Below, piece after piece: positions 8,357-16,514 of a stretch of 64,000 nt of DNA. The stretch's first letter is position 1. Each line of letters begins with the position of its first letter. The stretch is taken from NCBI GenBank assembly GCA_022825705.1, contig JAJDWH010000033.1:1-64000 (forward strand), read 5' to 3'. The translations under genes and the position numbers were made by a program. Below the pieces are notes generated by a model, which saw only the letters and a program-made list of their open reading frames with translations, searched no databases and was not told the DNA's origin. The stretch is from Alphaproteobacteria bacterium (lineage in GTDB: Bacteria > Pseudomonadota > Alphaproteobacteria > TMED109).

Positions 8357-10155
8357 GCCGGGCCGTCCTTGTGGAGGGCGTTGTCCACGGCTGTCCACAA
8401 GGCATGGAGGTCGTCGGGGACGATCTGGCGCCCTTGTTCGGATGTCCGGAAATCGGCAATCAAACGTCGGACGGGATCCAGGCGTTTGGGATCGCGGGAC
8501 GCGGCTCGCACCAGGTCCTCGAGCAGAGAACCTTCACCTATCCCGAAGTCCCAAGAGCTATCCGCTTCGGCACCATTCGCGTCTTGCGACCAATCCGCCA
8601 TGCCCTCTAGTCCGCCGAGCAGTGCACGAAGGAACGCGAGGAATCGCTGTCGGTTGTCGATCAGGCTGACGAGCACGTGGTGCATCCGATCACTCGGCAT
8701 GCCCTTGGCAGGGAGCTTCAGGGCGAGGACGAGGTCGTCCACGGCCTCGAGCGGCACGTGCAGGCGGAAGGCTACGAGACTGGTCAGCCTCCGGATGGGA
8801 AGCGTCCACGTCAGGGGCGCGTGTATCGGACGGGCAAGGGCTTCCGGGACGGAAATGGGCCATGCTGTCACGGTGACATCACTTGGAACGGATTCTGGTG
8901 CACCTTCAAGGGTCCAGGTCCAGTCGTCATCAGCCGCCCTGCAAACCACTTGGAGATCGGCCTCAAGGAGTGCCTGGTGGGCTGCTTTCAGATGCTGTTG
9001 GGCAGCGATGACCTCTGGATCTTCAGGGTCTACCGGGGAACGCCGATACGGCAAGCACAGCGTGTCGAAACCAGACTCGAAAAACCGATCAATCCCACGG
9101 CCGCTAACTCCGTTCTGCCGCCCCTTGCGGGCGCTGACTTCCACCATGACCTCGACGTTGCTGCCGGTAAGCCCGGCAGCGGTCAGGTTCGCAGAGCCCA
9201 CGTACCACGTGACGTCCCATCCGTGCTCGACCGCCAACATCTTCGCGTGCAGTCCGTTCGGCCGTGTGGATCCTTGATCTTCCGGCTCGTCGAGCGCCGC
9301 ATCCGTCAGCGTGCTCACGCGATCCCACGCTGCCAGAACGTCCGGATGCAACTGGTCCAGCGCCTCCTGAGTACTGACCAGAATACGTTCGGCCTCAGCC
9401 GTCTGAGCAATCGCTTCAAGGCCGGTGCGGTTGACGAACGGTGCAATAGCCAGGGACCGGTAGCCGCCGGACATGGGGCGCCACACACGGGGCGCTTCCG
9501 TCAGGCCCAAGACGTGGAATGCGACCGGCTGGTCGAAGAATCCGTCAGGAGCGGGAAACGCCGTGCGAGCGACCTGATCGGCCAGATCATGGACCTGTGC
9601 AGAGATGTCCGGGTGTAACGCTTGAACGCCGAGGTCCGGGAGCCTCCGGAGGAATTCTGCGAGCGGTGCGCTTTGGACGATCTGCCCCCCTGGGGTGGGG
9701 GAGGCTTCGCTTGCCAGCGCAACGTCCCAGGAGCGGTCGAAAGTGAGGTTTCGTGAGAGGATCGCGACGCGCAGGAGGGGCGGCGATCCTTCCGAGGTGA
9801 ACAGCATCACCCAGACCTTCGGATGGAAGGCTCCGCCGGCCGGCGCGCGCACCGGATGTACGCTGGATTCCAGCATCGCATACAGTTCACGTTGGGTGCG
9901 AGGAACCGCGATACCCGCCCGGTCCACGAACACCTGAAAGCGCTCTCCTGCCTGCCGCAGCGCTTCGAGGAGCAAGAGGGGGTCCGCAAGCAGTTCCTCA
10001 ACGCCCTGTTCGGATCGGGAGATCACGCCCAAGGGAAGGGCCAGCATGGCTTCGAGGTCCAGGGTGTAAGTCGTCAGTACGGCGAAGTGCAGGCTGTAGC
10101 CGGCAGGCGGACGGAGCAGTTCCAAGGCGACGGTCCTGGAGTCGGGTGCAAGCAT
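8353..10155 (-). CDS. Phospholipase D-like protein (two HxK sites), middle gene of the operon
   Basis: A 600-residue protein with two HxK half-sites of the phospholipase D/nuclease fold. The first is FHPKVWV (His111, Lys113), followed by SRNLTFD. The second is LHAKMLAV (His303, Lys305), followed by VGSANLTAAG. The second matches the canonical HxK...GSxN pattern of DNA-cleaving PLD proteins such as Bfil-type nucleases and DISARM DrmC, so a phosphodiesterase acting on DNA or RNA is the likely activity. There is no signal peptide, so it is cytoplasmic. The start codon overlaps the preceding stop as TGATG, and its own stop overlaps the helicase start as ATGA. The three proteins are therefore made together and probably work as a complex. 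The C-terminal third is of unknown type. Confidence 0.85.
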   Translation of the reverse strand: MLAPDSRTVALELLRPPAGYSLHFAVLTTYTLDLEAMLALPLGVISRSEQGVEELLADPLLLLEALRQAGERFQVFVDRAGIAVPRTQRELYAMLESSVHPVRAPAGGAFHPKVWVMLFTSEGSPPLLRVAILSRNLTFDRSWDVALASEASPTPGGQIVQSAPLAEFLRRLPDLGVQALHPDISAQVHDLADQVARTAFPAPDGFFDQPVAFHVLGLTEAPRVWRPMSGGYRSLAIAPFVNRTGLEAIAQTAEAERILVSTQEALDQLHPDVLAAWDRVSTLTDAALDEPEDQGSTRPNGLHAKMLAVEHGWDVTWYVGSANLTAAGLTGSNVEVMVEVSARKGRQNGVSGRGIDRFFESGFDTLCLPYRRSPVDPEDPEVIAAQQHLKAAHQALLEADLQVVCRAADDDWTWTLEGAPESVPSDVTVTAWPISVPEALARPIHAPLTWTLPIRRLTSLVAFRLHVPLEAVDDLVLALKLPAKGMPSDRMHHVLVSLIDNRQRFLAFLRALLGGLEGMADWSQDANGAEADSSWDFGIGEGSLLEDLVRAASRDPKRLDPVRRLIADFRTSEQGRQIVPDDLHALWTAVDNALHKDGPA

Positions 10156-11360
10156 CAGGCGACCAGTCCACGGAGAAGGTCGGTCAGGAGCCGGCGCACT
10201 TGGTACCAGCGGAAGCTCATCCGGCCAACGCCGACGGCACCGCTCCAGTCCAGCAGGCGGCCTGGGTTGGACAAGCGCGCGCGGGGTCCCTTGAGCTGCC
10301 GTTCCCGAAACTCGATCAGCCTTCGCAGGTCCTCATCGTCGACGACCTTGCTGGGATTGATCTCGGCGACGCGACGGGACCAGTGTTCGACGAAGCGGCG
10401 CTGTGGTTCTGGGGAGCGCGTCCCGGCGGTAGCAGCAAACTGCCATAGGATATTCGGATCGTAGGTGCGCTCCTCGACCTCTTGAGCAGCCCATTCGTCG
10501 AGATTGGATCGATATCGCTCAATGAGATCGTCGTCGCTCGCGTGCTCCGCGTGGCGGCGCTCTGCCAAAAGAAGGTTGTAGAGCAGGGGCATTCCCTCGA
10601 CGTGGAGCGAAAATCGGCGGGCAAGCTCGATGGTGCGCCTGATGCCTTCCGGCGCGTCATATGCGGCCCGGTCCATCCAGAAATACCCGTCGGACGGTGC
10701 GTCAGTGCCCTCGCGCGCCAGCCAGGCGAGGAGAGTGCCGGCGCAGCGTTCCTCAATGCGCCCCTGAAGGAATTCCGCCTCGCTCCGCGTGAGCGTGAAC
10801 GAAATGTCATTGGGGAACTGCGTCGGGGGAGCGGGAATTCGGGGATGCCAGTTCGGGCGGTGGAGCGCGACGACGCCTGGGTCATCCGCAGCAACGCCGC
10901 GTGCGGTCTGGCTGGCGAGCCGCGCGAAATGAGTGTGGTACCAGCCCTGGCTCTGTGGGTACTGAAAGATTCCCCAACGAACGAGGGAAGCCCAGTAAAC
11001 GGAACTCGGGAGGCGTGCGAGCGAACTCCCGGCGCGGACGCCGATCGTACCTTCGTGATCGTCGCTGGACTGCAATGGGACGATGAGATCGAGTTCAGCG
11101 GCTCGAGCCCGTGCTGCGATATCGCCTGCAGTAACTCCAGATGCCTCGAACTGCTTGTAAATCCAGGGAATGAATAGCGCATAGCGAAGGCGCGTCTGGA
11201 TAGTGGATGTTCCAGGAAACAGCGTGTCAGAGAAAGCATCCCGCAGCGTGCCAAGCCCCATCTCGTCGATGGTTCCCTGTTCCTTGAACAGGTCGAGGAC
11301 GTGCCGCATCTTGTCGCGGTCACGCGCTGTGAGGTCGAGCCAAGTCAGCGTGGCGTCCAT
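10155..11360 (-). CDS. DUF6361-like protein, first gene of the operon
   Basis: A 401-residue soluble protein of unknown function. Its N-terminus carries WLDLTARDRDKM, FKEQGTIDEMGLGTLRDAF, FPGTSTIQTRLRY and FIPWIY. I recognise these as the conserved start of the DUF6361 family, often found beside PLD-like and helicase genes. ATG at 11360 is preferred over 11390 because the family begins directly with the WLD block. It leads a tightly coupled operon (1-base overlap with the PLD gene, then a 4-base overlap with the helicase). No catalytic motif is evident. An adaptor, sensor or regulatory role in a defence complex is an inference from context only. Confidence 0.8.
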   Translation of the reverse strand: MDATLTWLDLTARDRDKMRHVLDLFKEQGTIDEMGLGTLRDAFSDTLFPGTSTIQTRLRYALFIPWIYKQFEASGVTAGDIAARARAAELDLIVPLQSSDDHEGTIGVRAGSSLARLPSSVYWASLVRWGIFQYPQSQGWYHTHFARLASQTARGVAADDPGVVALHRPNWHPRIPAPPTQFPNDISFTLTRSEAEFLQGRIEERCAGTLLAWLAREGTDAPSDGYFWMDRAAYDAPEGIRRTIELARRFSLHVEGMPLLYNLLLAERRHAEHASDDDLIERYRSNLDEWAAQEVEERTYDPNILWQFAATAGTRSPEPQRRFVEHWSRRVAEINPSKVVDDEDLRRLIEFRERQLKGPRARLSNPGRLLDWSGAVGVGRMSFRWYQVRRLLTDLLRGLVA

Positions 11361-11919
11361 GAAGAATGTTCTCGTTAGGTGATGAGCCAAATTCGGCTCA
11401 ACTCCAACAACCGGTAGGGGGAGCCCTGTTCGTTAAGTGGATTGACCGACGAGGGTTCCGGGGTTGTCAAGAATGCGGGAGAGATTAGGTGCGCACGTGG
11501 AAGCCCACTGAGAAGTTCACGCTTACGTGTCACTTACGAAATTCGCGGGGTTTCACAAATAGATCGTGTGTATCCGGAAATCATATACAAATGTATGATC
11601 TGCGCATGCAGCGCAGCCCCTGTAACGTACTTGCAGTCCAGCGAGAAGTGCTTGCACGAGCACCCGGGTGGGTGTGACCCCCCAATCGGTTCCCCTCCAG
11701 TGTTAGAAATCGGAGGAACGAAAATTGCCCGCAACATTGGACCACCTAGAGTGGAAAAATCTCGGCTGACCCCCTCAAGACCGGCAAACCACTTCTGAGG
11801 ATGTGGCCAACTCAATCAAGGGTTTCTGACTGATTGGGCTGTGCGGGCAGAACGAAGAGCAGATCGATGCGGAACGCTTTTCCCGCGCGAAAGCTAAGGG
11901 GTTCAATAGGGAAACGATC
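11361..11919. other. Divergent intergenic region between the operon and the 414-residue gene
   Basis: About 560 bases of lower GC content that must hold the promoters of both the minus-strand operon and the plus-strand 414-residue gene. It contains two adjacent palindromes (reported separately) and a direct repeat of TGACCCCC (about 11676 and 11768). No coding sequence is recognised. Confidence 0.5.
11585..11616. promoter_or_regulatory. Two adjacent operator-like palindromes
   Basis: ATACA-AA-TGTAT (11585-11596) lies inside a looser ATCATA...TATGAT symmetry. It is followed immediately by CTGCGC-ATGCA-GCGCAG (about 11600-11616), a perfect 6-base-arm repeat. They sit in the shared upstream region of two divergent transcription units, where a regulator would act. 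The binding protein is unknown. Confidence 0.4.
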
Positions 11920-13164
11920 ATGAAAGGGATTCGACTCACCAGCGAAGACCTCGCCAAACACATCAGAGATGCGGGAGACACTTGTCTCCTAATCACACCG
12001 GGTGTGGATGCCGTCGTCGCCGACGCGCTACGGGAACGCCTGGAACACGGGGCTACTAAAGCGAGCGTGGTCATCGACGGATCACACCACGCCGAGCGTA
12101 GTGGCTACGGCACGACAGGCACTTGGCGCGACCTGCGGGAATCCACAGAACTCAGGGCGATGCCGGGCACGAGGCTCGGATTGCTGGTGACAGATTGTGG
12201 TGCCTGGATCTTCGCTCCGCGAGCGGGGAAGCTCGACCCGCGGGAGGATGTGGGTCTAAGCGCGGTGATGCTTGAGGCGGACCAAGAAGCGGCGCGTGCA
12301 CTCTCCGAGCGCATCTTGGGGCGCCTGAACAAATTTCCGCAGACAGATGTGGGCACAAGAGAACGACAGCACGAGATTTTGCCTTCTGCCCAGGTCCACG
12401 GTGAAGATGAACCAAGGGCGAGGGATGAGCCCATTACAGAGAAAGACGTGGCACAAGCAGAGAAGGCCATTGAAGAGCACCCGCCACGGGACTATGCGAA
12501 GGAGCGAGCGATCACGGTCTACACTGCATTCGTTGGATACATCGAAATGCGTCTCGTGGGAGCCTCGCTCGGCAAAGGGGCGCGATTGAAAGTGCCAGAA
12601 GAGTTAGTAGAGCGCGGACTAGGCGAGAACGAGTTACGACAGCGCATCAACGAGAGTGTCAAGATCAATCTCGAAGAAGAGGCTGACACTGGAGTGCGAG
12701 AGATCAACGAGCGCCTGAACGCGATACGGGCGCTGTACACGCGTCAACTCGGTGAACCCCACGGGCGGATCTACCGCAAACGACAGCGACAGGAGCTTGA
12801 GGATCACCTAAGGGACTTGAAATGGGAAATAGCGCAAGCGAACTCGACGCTTGGAGAAAAGTTTGATGCGGCGCTCAGGAAACAGCTTGATGACTTGGCT
12901 GAGACCTACTCGAGGCAGACGGTACGGGCGACACTGCCAGAACTAACAAAAGAGGAAATGAGTCAGTTGTTGCTCAAAGCATGGCACGAAGCGGGTGCGG
13001 CACGTCGGCGCGAGGTGAAGCTGGAAGTGACGTTCAAGGATCTGACTTGGGAAACGCTGCAGGATGACGCGCTAAGGGAACGGATCGTTCAACAGTTTCC
13101 GGAACTTGAGAGATCGACCCTTTATCGAGAGTACCAAGCGCACGCTCCCGAAGAAGGAACTTAG
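11920..13164 (+). CDS. Protein of unknown function, divergent from the defence-type operon
   Basis: A 414-residue soluble protein. The first 110 residues form an alternating strand/helix domain with ITPGVDAVVADALRERL, a later GYGTT, and PGTRLGLLVTDCGAWIF. This resembles the N-terminal module of uncharacterised proteins whose fold may relate to degenerate PLD half-domains. Residues 190-414 are mostly charged helices, including a likely coiled coil around residues 240-330 (many Glu/Arg/Lys heptads; ERLNAIRALYTRQLG, RQRQELEDHLRDLKWEI). There are no HxK or nucleotide-binding motifs. Its composition matches the lower-GC island. Divergent placement from the DUF6361-PLD-helicase operon suggests, but does not prove, that it belongs to the same system. 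Confidence 0.7.
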   Translation: MKGIRLTSEDLAKHIRDAGDTCLLITPGVDAVVADALRERLEHGATKASVVIDGSHHAERSGYGTTGTWRDLRESTELRAMPGTRLGLLVTDCGAWIFAPRAGKLDPREDVGLSAVMLEADQEAARALSERILGRLNKFPQTDVGTRERQHEILPSAQVHGEDEPRARDEPITEKDVAQAEKAIEEHPPRDYAKERAITVYTAFVGYIEMRLVGASLGKGARLKVPEELVERGLGENELRQRINESVKINLEEEADTGVREINERLNAIRALYTRQLGEPHGRIYRKRQRQELEDHLRDLKWEIAQANSTLGEKFDAALRKQLDDLAETYSRQTVRATLPELTKEEMSQLLLKAWHEAGAARRREVKLEVTFKDLTWETLQDDALRERIVQQFPELERSTLYREYQAHAPEEGT

Positions 13165-13692
13165 ATGTGAAGCTGACCGGAGACGGTCACAGGTCTGGCC
13201 GATCTGGAGATCGTCCGCAATCCGTATTTCACGAAGCGGGTGGCTGACACGTCTGCGCCATTGGGACTTTAGGTAAGTACGGGATAGCAATCGATTCCGA
13301 TCAGTGATCACCCCTAGACAATCGGCCAGCCCGATAGTGAACGCCCGCTACAAGCAACCCATCTGGGCACACGTCTCCGCTTGGGCCTCGACTGAAGTCC
13401 GAACTTCCAGGACGCTGTCCGTTTCTCCAATGCAAGAGCACTGCAAACGCCAAGACGACATCAACCTATTGGTACAACCGACTTCTTGATTTCCATGAAC
13501 ATGCCAAGCGATGGGAACAAGCTGTCGTCTGCGAGGCATCGGAGTCTCATCTGCCCACTTCGCAAGGAGCGGAGGAAAGTGCCCAGCTTGCCGCATTGAA
13601 ATAGGAACGGCGATGATCAGCAGTTGGCCTCGGACCGTTCGGGGGTTGCCATTCGCCCGATCAAACGTCAATCGGCCGTACGATCGGGGCAG
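13165..13692. other. Gene-free stretch with a possible coding remnant
   Basis: About 530 bases. A plus-strand frame at 13452-13604 ends in YWYNRLLDFHEHAKRWEQ followed by about 25 residues and a stop. It has protein-like composition but no start and no family assignment, so it may be the tail of a decayed gene. Nothing else was recognised. Confidence 0.35.
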
Positions 13693-14179
13693 CTAGCAGT
13701 CCGAACATACCGCAGTTTCACTGACCACTTGCGCCCTGAAGAAGGCGACATTCGTGGCGAGCCCCCGCAGCAGCCACTGAAACAGCCGTACAACCTTGCA
13801 GACCGTCCCCGGCCGTCGCGCCGTCTTCGGTTGCGGCCTGCAGTGCCTCGAGCCTCAGCCCTCCGGGATTGGGCAGCGCGAGCGCAGTGTCGACGAGGGT
13901 GTGGTGAACCCGGTCAACAATCTCTGCGTAGCCGGGAGTCTTCAGGTGCGCACGCAGATCACCCCAGGCCAGGTCGAAGTAGCTTGGTCAGCGCGAGAGC
14001 GCGCGGTAGTCCGTGTTGACGAAAGGCAGCCCACGCGTTGACTTGACGTCGTCGAAGACTGCCTGCGTATCCGGGTCGGCATGGTGCGTCTCAATCAGGA
14101 CAATCGGGACCTCGGCATTCGGTCCACGGCGCCCTGTGAACGGTGTCGTGTTCCCGTCACCGGAAACGGGCAAGGCCAT
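13693..14179 (-). pseudogene. Inactivated DehI-type 2-haloacid dehalogenase family gene
   Basis: The minus strand encodes recognisable pieces of the DehI/halocarboxylic-acid dehydrogenase family. They are VPIVLIETHHADPD and TRGLPFVNTDYRALSR, then an in-frame TGA at 13990-13988 where a Trp is expected, then PSYFDLAWGDLRAHLKTPGY in the same frame. After a frameshift near 13800 comes VVRLFQWLLRGLATNVAFF and a stop at 13693. The order and spacing match the family, whose members hydrolyse 2-haloacids. With a nonsense codon and a frameshift, the gene is dead. The start is uncertain. Confidence 0.75.
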
Positions 14180-14750
14180 CGAGCAGCGGTCGGGCCCGGG
14201 TCACCCTGAGCGCGTACGGGAAATTGCAGTGCGAGAAGATCTCAATCATCTCTGCGATCTACGCGATCTCACGCGGCGCATAACTGAGCGAGGTCTGCCG
14301 AGGTTTGAGGGTCGGCGGCTCGAGCGGCCGCACAAGGACAGCAGCGTGCATCAACTGTTGCCTGACTCTCCAACATCAAGCCGAACACGGTAAAAGGAAA
14401 GAACCTCATCTGTCAGTATGGATCGAGCTGGCTGGAACCCTATCGCGAGAATTGGAGCGTGCTGGGACGATCCGAAGCGGACGGCTTTTCAAAGGTCGGC
14501 TTCACACTGCGGTACGATCCACTGGTACGAGGTTCTGCTCCGACACGTTGCGAAGCGGGTTGTCGGCGAGATGCGCACAGCCGACGGTGATGGTGTTCTG
14601 TCGGTAGCCAAGGCTCGTTCCGGTATCGGATGGCGATCTTCATGGCGCATGGCTCATGCGATCATGTGCTCACGTGGCGTCAGAGCAACATGCTGAAGGT
14701 CATCTCAGCGCAGATTAAGACGCTGCTTCGGAGAGCGCGGCCGCCAGTTA
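14180..14750. other. Gene-free stretch
   Basis: About 570 bases between the dehalogenase remnant and the PIN toxin. Several overlapping open frames exist in all directions but none shows a family motif or ribosome binding site. I see no gene, repeat or RNA here. Confidence 0.4.
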
Positions 14751-15143
14751 TCAGTCTGCTTGCTCAAGAAAATCCCTGGGTGAAAATACTTCCACCGATC
14801 CATACCGTCGCTCTGTGAAATCCCGGCGATTGCCTGTGATCAGAGCTGCGTCACCGGCTGTTGCAGTCGCCAGATAGACTTCGTCGTCGGGGTCGCGCAA
14901 CCCAAACGCAACATCTTTCGGCTTGACGAAGAGGGCAGTCTGTTGGAGTGCTGACACGATGACATTCAGCACATCGCGATAACGGACGTGCGCTGGCCGG
15001 CCAGCAACCAATTCGTACTCGTCCACGATGGCCTTGGAGAGCACTACTTCGTGATGACGCATCGCCACGACAACCACCCTGCCGCACACTCCACCGGTTC
15101 GTGCTGCCGATACGAGCACGTTGCAGTCAATGACCACTCTCAT
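14751..15143 (-). CDS. PIN-domain toxin of a type II toxin-antitoxin pair
   Basis: A 130-residue PIN-domain ribonuclease of the COG1569-like putative toxin group. The acidic metal site is visible: Asp6 in MRVVIDCNVLVSA, Glu42/Glu44 in the helix IVDEYE, the Asp84/86/87 cluster in RDPDDEVYLATA, and Asp98 in AGDAALITGNRRDF. Such toxins cleave RNA when freed from the antitoxin. ATG overlaps the antitoxin stop as ATGA, so the pair is translationally coupled, antitoxin first. All key residues are intact, so the locus is probably active, unlike its neighbour YhaV. Confidence 0.85.
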   Translation of the reverse strand: MRVVIDCNVLVSAARTGGVCGRVVVVAMRHHEVVLSKAIVDEYELVAGRPAHVRYRDVLNVIVSALQQTALFVKPKDVAFGLRDPDDEVYLATATAGDAALITGNRRDFTERRYGSVEVFSPRDFLEQAD

Positions 15144-15430
15144 GTATCGCGGCGGCGCTCCTCGCGGGCGGCAGCGATGTCAGAGATAATATCCTTCATG
15201 ATGTCGTCCTCGCTGCGCCCGGCATCCTCCGGAGAAGCTTCGAGGCGCGCAAGAGCCGCGGCCACCCGGCGGGCGCCGGCATCTCGATCCACCACCTCCT
15301 TGGGACGAAGGAGAATGCCTTCTGCGACGACGCTGGCCTCCATGACGTCGCCCTCGCGCAAGTCCAGACCCTTGCGGAGCTTCGCGGGGATCGTGACCTG
15401 AAATTTCGGTTTTACGGTGACCAGCGGCAC
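15140..15430 (-). CDS. AbrB/SpoVT-type antitoxin partner of the PIN toxin
   Basis: The N-terminal half is a swapped-hairpin AbrB DNA-binding domain (VTVKPKFQVTIPAKLRKGLDL, then EGDVMEASVVAEGILLRP). The C-terminal half is charged and helical, expected to wrap the toxin. I chose GTG at 15430, giving 96 residues, because the AbrB fold begins there and an operator-like palindrome lies just upstream. ATG at 15508 would give 122 residues and place that palindrome inside the gene. It most likely binds its own promoter and neutralises the PIN ribonuclease. Confidence 0.8.
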   Translation of the reverse strand: MPLVTVKPKFQVTIPAKLRKGLDLREGDVMEASVVAEGILLRPKEVVDRDAGARRVAAALARLEASPEDAGRSEDDIMKDIISDIAAAREERRRDT

Positions 15431-15454
15431 TGTAGTCCTCGAATGGTCGAAAGT

Positions 15455-15465
15455 CGGAAATTCCG
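15455..15465. promoter_or_regulatory. Operator-like palindrome before the AbrB antitoxin
   Basis: CGGAA-A-TTCCG is a perfect 11-base palindrome 25 bases upstream of the proposed GTG start. AbrB-type antitoxins repress their own operon through such sites, and its position supports the shorter antitoxin start. Confidence 0.4.
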
Positions 15466-15685
15466 CAATTGGTAACACATGGCGCTGTGGCCGTCCAACT
15501 TGCGGCAACCGCAGATGACCACGCGGTTAAGGCTGCTGAAGAGTGCCGTGTCACTCTCGACCTGCTCCCATGACATCCGGCTCTGCTCGACCGCGCAGGT
15601 TTCCGCCAGGGCCGACACGAACGATGCCTCGACCCGGCGCTCCCCCGGAACCGGCACTGCTACGGCTCCACGTCGCGCTGACGCA

Positions 15686-15703
15686 GTAAGGAACATTCCT
15701 TAC
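15686..15703. promoter_or_regulatory. Operator-like palindrome before prlF
   Basis: GTAAGGAA-CA-TTCCTTAC is an 18-base perfect inverted repeat ending 32 bases before the prlF start. PrlF (with YhaV) is known to repress its own promoter through a palindrome, so this is a strong autoregulation candidate. Confidence 0.55.
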
Positions 15704-15735
15704 GCTGGCGCAGGACAGAGAGAGGAGCGTCGATC

Positions 15736-16056
15736 ATGTCGATCATCCACGAAGTCGCCACGATGACCGCGAAGGGCCAGATCACCATGCCCAGGACGAT
15801 TCGTCAGGCGCTGGGGGTGGGTGTCGGCGCCAAGGTGGCATTCGAGCTCCAAGAGAATGGACAGGTCGTCGTCAGCCGTGCCGACACCGAGCATGAAGAC
15901 CCGGCGATTGGCGCGTTCCTCGACCTGCTTGCCGGCGATATCCAGGCCGGTCGGCACGTTCAGGCGATTCCGGACGATCTGGCGCGGGACATGCTCGACC
16001 ATGCGGTGCGTGAAGCGAGAGTGGACGAGGACATCGAAGGCGACGTCGATCTTTGA
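15736..16056 (+). CDS. prlF: PrlF-family antitoxin (intact, toxin dead)
   Basis: A 106-residue antitoxin with an N-terminal AbrB-like hairpin (HEVATMTAKGQITMPRTIRQ, then GVGAKVAFELQENGQVVV) and the PrlF-specific C-terminal segment, EDPAIGAFLDLLAGDI and IPDDLARDMLDHAV. GAGGAG precedes the ATG. PrlF binds and inhibits the ribosome-dependent mRNA interferase YhaV. The next gene overlaps by one base (TGATG) and is a YhaV with two nonsense codons, so this is now an orphan antitoxin. It may persist as a regulator or as an antidote to a related incoming toxin, or simply be decaying later than the toxin. Confidence 0.88.
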   Translation: MSIIHEVATMTAKGQITMPRTIRQALGVGVGAKVAFELQENGQVVVSRADTEHEDPAIGAFLDLLAGDIQAGRHVQAIPDDLARDMLDHAVREARVDEDIEGDVDL

Positions 16057-16514
16057 TGCGGCACCACGGATGGACGCTGCTGTTCCACGATTGCCTCATT
16101 GACCAGTTGCGCAAGCTCCATCACGCAGCCCGACGCGCACAACGAAGCGATCCGACGGGTTTCGCATCCAACGCGAACGTCAAGCTGTTCCACGCATTGA
16201 GCCAGCTGATGCTGGAGGTCATCTCGCAGGATCTATCTTGGGACGTGTACAGCTAAGGCAACACGCTCGGTCGGCACTACCGCCATTGGCGGCGCGCCAG
16301 GATCGGGCGGCGGTTCCGCTTGTTCTTCCGCTACGACACCCGGGCCAAGGTGATCGTCAACGCGTGGGTCAATGACCAGTCGACGCTGCGCTCCTCGGGG
16401 AGCAGGACCGATCCGTAAACGGTCTTCGCCAGAATGCTCGCGCAGGGACAGCCGCCCGATGACCGGGTTTCATTGATTGCCGCGTCCAGGCAGGGCTGGC
16501 AAGCGGGAAAATAA
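16056..16514 (+). pseudogene. yhaV: YhaV-type toxin gene inactivated by two stop codons
   Basis: Translated straight through, the frame gives a full-length YhaV-like RNase: HGWTLLFHDCLIDQL, LFHALSQLMLEVI, then TAA at 16254-16256. It resumes without any frameshift as GNTLGRHYRHWRRA and RFRLFFRYDTRAKVIVNAWV, then TAA at 16416-16418, then TVFARMLAQGQPPDD and a stop at 16512-16514. Both internal stops sit where the family has ordinary residues (a Gln/Arg and a Tyr). The first truncates the protein to 66 residues, removing the RelE-like catalytic half. The loss is by point mutation only, which suggests a fairly recent death. Confidence 0.85.

Noticed and set aside
5123..11360. Assignment of the operon to DISARM
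   Set aside because: A PLD and a helicase are shared in outline, but there is no DUF1998 (DrmB) or methyltransferase, and DUF6361 is not a DISARM part.
11670..11780. Direct repeats of TGACCCCC as ends of an IS21-like element
   Set aside because: Only 8 bases repeat, and no transposase or second end is present.
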